DNA of 64,000 bases from CAVQLX01 sp963811605 (GTDB lineage: Bacteria; Desulfobacterota; Binatia; DP-6): contig CAWESA010000010.1 of assembly GCA_963811605.1 (NCBI GenBank), positions 930,001 to 994,000 of the forward strand. The letters are read 5' to 3'. Below the pieces are notes generated by a model. The model ran no database searches, had not been told where the DNA came from, and was given only the letters and a program-made list of their open reading frames with translations. Below are positions 58,144 to 64,000 of this stretch, piece by piece. Each line of letters starts with the position of its first letter. Position 1 is the stretch's first letter. Both the position numbers and the translations under genes were made by a program.

Positions 58144-59769
58144 CTACTCGTAGTCCTCGTTCAGCGCGCGCAGGAACGCCGACAGGGGCGCCACGTCCGC
58201 CTCGCCGATGAGCATGTCGCGGAGCTCCGGCGCGCCGTTGCGCAGCTGCCCGCTGCGCGCCAGCCCCGACATCTTCACGTAGAAGCGCACGACGTCCTCG
58301 ATCCGATCCTTGTCGCCGGTGTGCAGATACGGGGCCGACTGCCCGAGCGTGCGCAGGCCCGGGGTCTTGAACAGCCCGACCGCGGCGTCGACGAGGGCAT
58401 CGGGGCTGGTGTCGCAGCGGGCGAGCGGCCCCCGCGAGGCGCACACCATGCGGCGCAGCCCGCGCTGCAGGCGCCGGTTGGGATAGTCCGGATTGGCGAT
58501 GATGTTCCACATCCCGAGGTCGGCGTGCCCCGGGGTGTCCGGCTCGGCATGCGCGCGGAACGGCTCCGCGGCGGCGGGATGCACGGGCGTCGCGGGCAGG
58601 TAGGCATCTGGATCGGCCTTCCTGGTGGCGAGCGACGGGATCGCGAGGGCCGCGAAGCTCCCGCTCCCGTGCATGGCGTCGTAGTTCTCCTGCGAGGCTC
58701 CGGTGTTGTGGAAGCGGAAGTCGGTGAACAGGGGCGGCGGGTGACAGGTGACGCAGTTCCCGCGCCGCTTGTCGAGGAAGATGCGCAGTCCCTGCAGCTC
58801 GAGATCACCGAAGACGAAGGGCTGACTCGACAGCGTGAACGCGCCGTCGGCGGTGGTGACGAAGTCGGGCGCGTCGAGCTCGGCGAGCAGCAGCTTCAGG
58901 CGTTGTACGTAGCTCCCCGGCTGCTCGAATTCCTTCAGCCCCCCGGGCAGGTCGTTCTTCTCCAGGAAGCGGTCGTACGGCGAGGCATTGGCGTACTCGA
59001 GCGACTCGACGTACGCGGCCACCAGGCGCGCGACCGTACGCAGGATATGCCGGTCGCTGGCGCGGTCGACGTCGATGCGGAACTTCCGAGGCAGGCGGAA
59101 GTCCGCGGCGAGCGTGCGGTCGGTACCCGCCAGGACGCGCCGGTACGAACCCCCGTCGAAGTCCGTTGCCAGCTGGCTCGTGCCATAGTCGCCGCGGATG
59201 ATCGACGCGATGTGCGCCACCGCGGTCGCCCGCTCCTCCGGCAGCCAGCCGAAGTTCCGGCCGGTGAACGTTCCCTCCACCAGCGCGGCCGTGCTCGGGA
59301 ACTCGCCGTCGAAGTGGAGCATGAACGGACGGCCGCGCGGCAGCGCCGAGTTGACCAGCGGGGGCGAGTTGCGCGGCGTGAGGGTGTGTCCGTCCGCCCG
59401 CGCCGGCACCGGGCTCTGGCGCGCGAAGTCGGCGTAGGAGCGGTTGCCGCCCCCCGGGATGGCCTTCGCAGCGTCCACCAGGTGGCAGTTTCGGCAGTTG
59501 ATCCCGCCGCCGGCGAACGGGTCGGCGATCGGCCCGTTCATCGTCTCGAGGGTGTCCGTCACGGGGTCGCCCGCGGCGAGGATCGCGTTCGGGTTCCCGG
59601 CGCTGTGGGCGAAGAAGAACTGCGAGAAGCGCGTCTCGAGGAAGAGGCGCTCGCCGATCGCGATCTGGGGTGGGTCGCCCTCCTCCCCGCCGTCCTCGTC
59701 TCCGGCCCATCCACGCGGGACGCGGCAGAGGAGCAGCAGCACCACGAGCACCGTGGCGGTCAGCTTCAT
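58144..59769 (-). CDS. Di-heme cytochrome c peroxidase family protein (MauG/CcpA-like)
   Basis: This 541-aa exported c-type cytochrome has a signal peptide (MKLTATVLVVLLLL). Its two haem motifs are CRNCH (residues 92-96) and CVTCH (339-343), each in a domain of its own, with further Met/His positions. GERLFLETRFSQ and KTPGLRTLGQSAPYLHTGD are typical of bacterial di-heme peroxidase/MauG proteins. It is longer than the usual 330 aa because of an insertion between the two haem motifs. It lies 11 nt downstream of a frameshifted porin gene on the same strand and is likely cotranscribed with it. Periplasmic location is expected. Confidence 0.88.
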   Translation of the reverse strand: MKLTATVLVVLLLLCRVPRGWAGDEDGGEEGDPPQIAIGERLFLETRFSQFFFAHSAGNPNAILAAGDPVTDTLETMNGPIADPFAGGGINCRNCHLVDAAKAIPGGGNRSYADFARQSPVPARADGHTLTPRNSPPLVNSALPRGRPFMLHFDGEFPSTAALVEGTFTGRNFGWLPEERATAVAHIASIIRGDYGTSQLATDFDGGSYRRVLAGTDRTLAADFRLPRKFRIDVDRASDRHILRTVARLVAAYVESLEYANASPYDRFLEKNDLPGGLKEFEQPGSYVQRLKLLLAELDAPDFVTTADGAFTLSSQPFVFGDLELQGLRIFLDKRRGNCVTCHPPPLFTDFRFHNTGASQENYDAMHGSGSFAALAIPSLATRKADPDAYLPATPVHPAAAEPFRAHAEPDTPGHADLGMWNIIANPDYPNRRLQRGLRRMVCASRGPLARCDTSPDALVDAAVGLFKTPGLRTLGQSAPYLHTGDKDRIEDVVRFYVKMSGLARSGQLRNGAPELRDMLIGEADVAPLSAFLRALNEDYE

Positions 59770-59780
59770 GATGATCGCCC

Positions 59781-61443
59781 TCAGAATCCGAATGCCAGGC
59801 CGAACAGGACGGCGCTCATGTGATCGACGTCTCCCGGGATGAAGTTGGTGACGCTGGAGAGACTCTGGCCGCCGTTCGTCTGGGTGTACTCGTAGGCCAG
59901 CTGGAAGACGACGAGCGGCACCGGCCGGTACGCGAGGCCCACCGTGATGCGATCGACGCGCCGGTTGTCGGTCGCGAAGTTGACCAGGCGGCCGCCCGCG
60001 AAGTTGGCCTCCTCGACCAGGCCGTTCAGCCACACCTGCTCGCCGCGCAGCACCGCGACCAGCTGGGGATTCTCGAACTCCCAGCCGAGGAAGCTGTGGG
60101 TCAGGAAGTCGGGCCAGAAACGATAGCGCAGCTCGAGCCAGTAGCCCTGCTTGGTGGTCGCGAGGTTGGCGAGCTCGAACTCGACCTCGCTTTCGAGGTC
60201 GGGGTTCTCGAGCTCGGTCTCCTGATCCTTCGCCACGCGGGCGAGCCCGGTCGCCACGTTGCGGATGCCGCCGAAGCGCGTGAAAACGTACTCGCCCTCG
60301 ACCTCGAACTTGTCGATCACGCTCTTCCAGTCGGCGGCGAGCGACCAGAGGCTCTCGTTGGGCAGGAACTGCGGCGTGTACCGCCCGTAGTACCACGAGC
60401 CGCCGATCTCGTGCCCGAGCGCCGGGCTCACCGCGACGCGGCCGGTGAAGGCCTTCGCGTTCTTCACGTCGTTGAAGAAGGTGCCCGTCGACGGCTCGAG
60501 CTCGACCTCGATCACCTGCTTCCCGGGTTCGGGGAAACGGGTCTGGGCGATCTGCTCGAAATTGAAGTCGAGCGATCGCCCCGTTGACGACGTAGGTCTG
60601 GTAGTTGAGCAGGACGTCGTCGCTCAGCTGGACGTCGCCGAGGAAGCCGACGCCCAGCTCGTCCCACGCCGCCGTCGACGGGAGGACGGGTACGCCACGG
60701 TCCACCAGCGAGCGGCGCGGCAGGTCCCAGCGGTCGTCGTCGTGGTTGATGTTGAAACGACCGAGGGGGACGAGAACGCCGCCGCCGCGGAACTTGAGCC
60801 AGTCCTGGACGTCGTACTGCATCCAGAGCTGCTCGAGCGAGATCTCGGAGTCGTTCGTGCCTTCGACCGACTGCTCGGGCACTGAGACCGCCCTCGGACG
60901 GCGTCAGGTTCTTCTCGATCTCGAGCTTGCGGAAGCGCTCGAACTCGAGCTCCATGTATGCCTTGAGCCGCGGCGCGATGTCTGCGTCGGCGGTCAACAC
61001 GAAGCGCCGCAGCTCGAAGGTGTTCTTCAGCGCCGGGATTGTCGGTCACGGAGAAGCGCATCGAGCCGTAGCCACCCACGCGGAGCCGATCGACGTACGG
61101 CACCTGCGTGGTCGGCATGGGCGTCTCGGCCCGCTCGGGTCGCGTCTGCGCGGTCACGACGGGCGCAGGCGTGCTCCCCGGACCCTTCGGGACACCCGGG
61201 GGCGGCGCCGTGGCCGTGCGCGGCGACCCGGCGGCCGGCGCGGTCTCCGCGCGCGAGCGCTTGGCCTCGTCGACCGGCCTTCTGACGATCGGCCGCGTCG
61301 CGGCGGCGAATCTCGGCCTTCAGATCGCGCAGCTCGCGCTCCATGCGTTCCACGCGCTGCTCCAGCGACTCGGCCCGTGCGGGGAGGGCCGCGCACGTCA
61401 CGGCGAGCACCGCGAGCATCAGACTCATCCAGATCGATCTCAT
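59781..61443 (-). pseudogene. Porin with N-terminal coiled coil, disrupted by four +1 frameshifts
   Basis: Start ATG 61443 follows a good Shine-Dalgarno (GGGGGAGG). The signal peptide ends LPARAESLEQRVERMEREL, where a coiled coil begins. Translation shifts near 61275, 61036, 60891 and 60580, but each shifted part continues sensibly: YVDRLRVGGYGSMRFSVTDN, NTFELRRFVLTADADIAPRL, LEQLWMQYDVQDWLKFRGGG and SLDFNFEQIAQTRFPEPGKQ. The C-terminal strands end MSAVLFGLAFGF, with a terminal Phe as in outer-membrane beta barrels. The 1663 nt minus four bases divides into 553 codons, supporting four +1 events at short G/C runs. Confidence 0.78.
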
Positions 61444-61467
61444 GTCCTCCCCCTCGCTCGAGCCACG

Positions 61468-61509
61468 AAAAAAACCCGGAGGCACGCCGTCGGGAGGCGC
61501 GCGTCCGGG
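61468..61509 (-). terminator. Rho-independent terminator
   Basis: On the minus strand CCCGGA (61509-61504 region) pairs with TCCGGG (61480-61475), followed by seven T residues (61474-61468). The stem is short with a 23-nt loop. It ends the operon of flavin-related genes and lies just upstream of the porin start, so the porin gene should have its own promoter. It is the only T-tract hairpin seen in the window. Confidence 0.7.
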
Positions 61510-61555
61510 CTCTGGGTTCACGACCGCTGGCCGCTACTCGAGATCCCGATGGCGC

Positions 61556-61732
61556 TCAGCGCATCGACACCTCGACCCACTCGTCCGCATCGGACGGGAC
61601 CGGCACCACGATCAGCCGCTTGCAGCGACGGCACTTGAGCTCGAGCCCCGCGGACGTGAGGCGCGCCATCAGGCTGCCGCACCCGCAGCGCAGCTCGCGC
61701 TCAGCCGGCGGCGTCTGCAGCACGTCCTTCAC
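61556..61732 (-). CDS. Small Com-like zinc-ribbon protein
   Basis: This 58-aa protein has two CxC/CxxC pairs (RCGCGS at residues 15-20 and KCRRCKR at about 33-39). This matches the Com family of phage Mu-like zinc fingers (RCxCGxLL then KCxRC). It starts at GTG 61732 and overlaps the 3' end of the membrane protein gene by 32 nt. It is the last gene before the terminator at 61468. Com proteins regulate translation in phage Mu, but stand-alone chromosomal relatives are common and uncharacterised. Confidence 0.75.
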   Translation of the reverse strand: MKDVLQTPPAERELRCGCGSLMARLTSAGLELKCRRCKRLIVVPVPSDADEWVEVSMR

Positions 61733-62216
61733 GGAACCACATCTCTCGCAGCGGGTAGTAGACGAAGAGCGAGAAGCCGACCCATTCGGCTACCCAGAAG
61801 AGCACCTGCGCCCAGGCGAAGGCGCCGGACACGTAGCGGATCAGCCACACTCCGACGAGGTCGCCGAGGAGGCCGACCAGCCCGAGGACGATGGCGACGC
61901 GCTTCATGGCGTCGCCGGCGCTGGTCGCCAGGACCAGGTGGGCGAGCACGAGATAGACCACGCCCATGATGAAGGCGTGGAAGTGTGTGAGCTCGACCAG
62001 CTCGCGAAACGTCTTCGGAAAGATCATGGCGCCATCGCGCTCGCCGCCGCGGAAATACGTGGCGATGGCCGCCGGCATCGGCCCGATGTGCTTCCACTGC
62101 ATCAGGGCCATGGTCGCCATGCCGATCATGGCCAGCAGGAGGAAGCCGGTGTAGACGAGCCGCACCTCGACGCGTGCATCGCTGAGCAGGTAGCTCGACG
62201 AGCCGAACACCCTCAT
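61701..62216 (-). CDS. Four-helix membrane protein with clustered histidines
   Basis: This 171-aa protein has four predicted membrane helices (about 17-40, 78-98, 105-127 and 136-154). Histidines at 78, 80 and 93 (ELTHFHAF and VLAHLVL) lie in or near helix 2 and could be haem ligands. The ATG overlaps the ApbE stop (TGATG), so it is coupled to apbE. I do not recognise the family. Its position in a flavin operon suggests it passes electrons across the membrane to the FMN protein. Confidence 0.7.
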   Translation of the reverse strand: MRVFGSSSYLLSDARVEVRLVYTGFLLLAMIGMATMALMQWKHIGPMPAAIATYFRGGERDGAMIFPKTFRELVELTHFHAFIMGVVYLVLAHLVLATSAGDAMKRVAIVLGLVGLLGDLVGVWLIRYVSGAFAWAQVLFWVAEWVGFSLFVYYPLREMWFREGRAADAAG

Positions 62217-63202
62217 CGCAGCGGCTCTTCGCGCGCCGCGAGGACGTGGGGCACCGCCAGCGGCGTCCAGGCGGCCGCCGGACCGGCCACGTCGGCGCGG
62301 ATCGCGGCCGGCCCGATGTGGATCGCCGCCGTCGCCCCTGCGCGCCGGACGCGCGAGACACCATCGCGGCCCCAGACGAGCAACGCCTTGGTCCACGCCT
62401 CCGCATCCGTCGCCGACGACGCGACGACCACGGCCACCGCATCGTCCTCGAGCGGGTGGCCGGTGCCCGGGTCGAGCACGTGCGCGACGCGTCCCGCGCG
62501 CTTGCCGTCGCTGCCATAGGTGGCGGACACGGACGCTGCGGCGTCGCGCAGGCCGAGCCAGCCCACCGTGGTGCCCGGATCGGATCCGCGCACGGCGAGG
62601 CGCCAGCGCGACGCGCCCGGCGGCGCACCCAGCGCGAACAGGCTGCTCTCCCCGAGACTGACGAGCGCGAACGACACGCCGGCCTCGCGCAGACGTGCCG
62701 CGCACGCGTCGACCGCCCAGCCCTTGGCGATGCCGTCGAAGTCGACGCGGGCGCCCATCCCGAGCCGGACGCGATCCCCGTGCACGCGGACCGCGTTCCC
62801 GCGCGAGGCGATGCGCGCCGCCTCCACCTCGGCCTCGCTGGGCGGCGCCGGACGGCGCCAGAGCGCCGTCAGCGGCCCCACGCGCACGTCGAAGGCGCCG
62901 TCGGACGCCCTCGAGAGGGCGAGCGAGCGGGCGAGGAGGCCGGCCATGTCCGGGCTCACGGTGGCGGTGCCCGGCGCGGCGGCGTTCAACCGCGCCAGCT
63001 CGCTGGTCGCGCTCCAGCGCGAGAACACCTCGTCGAGCCGCCGGACGTCACGGAAGCACGCCGTCATGCCGGCCGCGGCGCCGGGACCGCCGGCGGTGAT
63101 GCGCAGATACGTCCCCATCACGTAGTGCACCTGCGTGAGCGGCTCGGCGCGGACGGCGCACGGGAGCGCGGCGAGGATCACCGCCAGCCAGGGTCGCCTC
63201 AC
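62213..63202 (-). CDS. apbE: FAD:protein FMN transferase ApbE
   Basis: This 329-aa exported enzyme attaches FMN covalently to a Thr/Ser in partner proteins. It has a signal peptide (LAVILAALPCAVRAEPL) and HYVMGTYLRITA at the N-terminus. The motifs are VDFDGIAKGWAVDA (GxxKGxxxD), SLGESSLFALG, HVLDPGTGHPLE and SATDAEAWTKALLVWG. The GTG start at 63202 overlaps the stop of the FMN-binding gene (GTGA), so the substrate protein and ApbE are translationally coupled. Confidence 0.93.
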   Translation of the reverse strand: MRRPWLAVILAALPCAVRAEPLTQVHYVMGTYLRITAGGPGAAAGMTACFRDVRRLDEVFSRWSATSELARLNAAAPGTATVSPDMAGLLARSLALSRASDGAFDVRVGPLTALWRRPAPPSEAEVEAARIASRGNAVRVHGDRVRLGMGARVDFDGIAKGWAVDACAARLREAGVSFALVSLGESSLFALGAPPGASRWRLAVRGSDPGTTVGWLGLRDAAASVSATYGSDGKRAGRVAHVLDPGTGHPLEDDAVAVVVASSATDAEAWTKALLVWGRDGVSRVRRAGATAAIHIGPAAIRADVAGPAAAWTPLAVPHVLAAREEPLR

Positions 63203-63786
63203 CGCGCGGCTCCGGCCACGCGGCCGTCGCGGGGTGCGGATTCGTCGAGGGCGGCCACCAGCGCCTGCGCCTTGCGAACGGCCCGGCTCGCGGCATCGAC
63301 CGACAGGGTCGCGCCGGCGATGTTCTTGATGTCCGAGCCGCTGCGCAGCTGGTCGGCCGGCGCCTTGCCGCGATACTGGCGCAGGAACCGCGTCGTGCGC
63401 ACCTCGCCGCCGTAGGCCTCGCGGTATGCCATGACCGCGACGTCCTGCACGCTGCGATCCGGCCTGAGCCCGACGACGAAGGTGATCGGCCGGTGCTTGC
63501 CGATCTCCTCGACCACCACGGCGCGCCCGACCGCAGAGCCTCCGCGCGAGGCCGTGAACACGGCGTAGTGCTCCTCCCACATCGAGGGCTGCGTGCCGTC
63601 TAGCTCGTGCATCATCTTGTCGCGCAGCGCGGGCGTCGACTCGACGTCCTGACGCTCGAAATGGTCGGCGTCGGGGAACACCGCGCCCGGGGCCTGCTGC
63701 TCGTCGAGGAACTGGCCCTCCTGCGCCCGCGCGGAGACGGCGGAGACGGTCATGGCGAGCCCGAGGAGCACGGCGAGCCGGATCAC
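63199..63786 (-). CDS. FMN-binding domain protein (flavinylation substrate)
   Basis: This 195-aa protein has a signal peptide (VLLGLAMTVSAVSARAQ) and a C-terminal FMN-binding domain. The attachment motif SDIKNIAGATLSVDAAS places FMN on Thr160. The upstream segments KHRPITFVVGLRPDRSVQDVAVMAYREAYGGEV are typical of RnfG/NqrC-like domains. ApbE is encoded directly downstream and should flavinylate it in the periplasm. GTG 63786 places the signal peptide at the N-terminus; an earlier start at 63849 would add 21 unlikely residues. Confidence 0.9.
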   Translation of the reverse strand: MIRLAVLLGLAMTVSAVSARAQEGQFLDEQQAPGAVFPDADHFERQDVESTPALRDKMMHELDGTQPSMWEEHYAVFTASRGGSAVGRAVVVEEIGKHRPITFVVGLRPDRSVQDVAVMAYREAYGGEVRTTRFLRQYRGKAPADQLRSGSDIKNIAGATLSVDAASRAVRKAQALVAALDESAPRDGRVAGAAR

Positions 63787-64000
63787 GCCCGCCTCCCGCC
63801 CGAGGCCAGCTGCGCGTCGGGCATGCGCTCCGCCCGGCCGCGCCGCCACGTGACCAGCAGCGCGAGCAGCAAGGCCGCCACCAGGACGCCCTGCGCGACC
63901 AGCGTCTCGACGCTCGGAAACACGCCGAGCACCGGGATGCGCGGGACCCCGACCACCGGCGTGAGGCCGATCAGCCCCGATTCCTGCAGCTCGAACACGC
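63783..64000 (-). CDS. C-terminal end of a membrane protein, possibly FTR1-family iron permease (5' end outside window)
   Basis: Only the last 71 residues are visible, open to the window edge. They contain LTPVVGVPRIPVLGVFPSVE and a hydrophobic helix LVAQGVLVAALLLALLVTW, followed by a basic tail. The GVFPSVETLVAQ segment resembles the last helix of FTR1-type iron permeases as I recall them, but the fragment is too short to be sure. Its stop overlaps the FMN-binding gene start (GTGA), so it belongs to the flavin operon. Confidence 0.45.
   Translation of the reverse strand, partial: VFELQESGLIGLTPVVGVPRIPVLGVFPSVETLVAQGVLVAALLLALLVTWRRGRAERMPDAQLASGGRRA

Overview
This 64 kb window is a contiguous stretch of a very GC-rich bacterial chromosome. 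It has dense genes, many GTG starts and many 1-4 nt stop/start overlaps. No rRNA, tRNA, CRISPR array, intact transposase or prophage is visible. The layout suggests an uncultured lineage of deltaproteobacterial type, possibly Candidatus Binatota or a relative. The clues are a short Geobacter-like type IV pilin gene inside a pilB-T-C-A-D operon, RicT/PSP1, and several large secreted Cys-rich or proline/threonine-linked proteins. This placement is an inference from gene content only.

Region 1 (1-16.6 kb) is the conserved core. It starts with the C-terminal two thirds of pyruvate phosphate dikinase, then shikimate dehydrogenase and a convergent methyltransferase. A long type IV pilus operon follows: pilB, pilT, pilC, major pilin, prepilin peptidase and four minor-pilin-type genes. 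It runs on through a degenerate receiver-domain protein into housekeeping genes (tmk, holB, ricT, metG, tatD). A 59-aa bacterioferritin-associated ferredoxin and bacterioferritin close the region, preceded by a Fur-like palindrome.

Region 2 (16.7-22 kb, minus strand) holds a 2-Cys peroxiredoxin and an operon of acyl-CoA carboxylase alpha (biotin) subunit, enoyl-CoA hydratase and an AtuA-family protein. This looks like part of a methyl-branched or terpenoid acyl-CoA degradation route. A carboxyltransferase subunit (40.9 kb), an acyl-CoA dehydrogenase (47.9 kb) and an SDR (51.4 kb) are plausible but scattered partners.

Region 3 (22-34.7 kb) holds a sulfotransferase, a membrane protein and a small lipoprotein. 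Next comes a compact cassette: membrane-anchored ferritin-like diiron protein, NodU-type carbamoyltransferase, tiny DUF5989-like membrane protein and SGNH hydrolase. The SGNH hydrolase is continuous in frame with an ABC-F ATPase. Then come a secreted PI-PLC-like protein with two N-terminal Cys repeats, a Tat-exported aldo/keto reductase, a wrecked chrA remnant and a secreted Thr-linker protein.

Region 4 (35-46.6 kb) holds a transglutaminase/ABC exporter operon, a VapBC-type locus whose toxin has a TGA nonsense codon, an MFS transporter with a carboxyltransferase, and an intact VapBC locus. A PhyH dioxygenase/GNAT pair, a HAD phosphatase and a second diiron protein follow.

Region 5 (46.6-64 kb) is rich in exported enzymes: a PHB-depolymerase-like esterase, a DUF4215 Cys-rich protein, a large alpha/beta hydrolase, a ChaN-PDZ lipoprotein, an M1 peptidase, a di-heme peroxidase and a porin. 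The M1 gene carries one apparent +1 frameshift and the porin gene four, all at or beside short G/C runs. They could be real decay or base-calling error. The window ends in an operon for extracytosolic flavin redox chemistry: possible FTR1-like permease end, FMN-binding protein, ApbE, a histidine-bearing four-helix membrane protein and a Com-like zinc ribbon.
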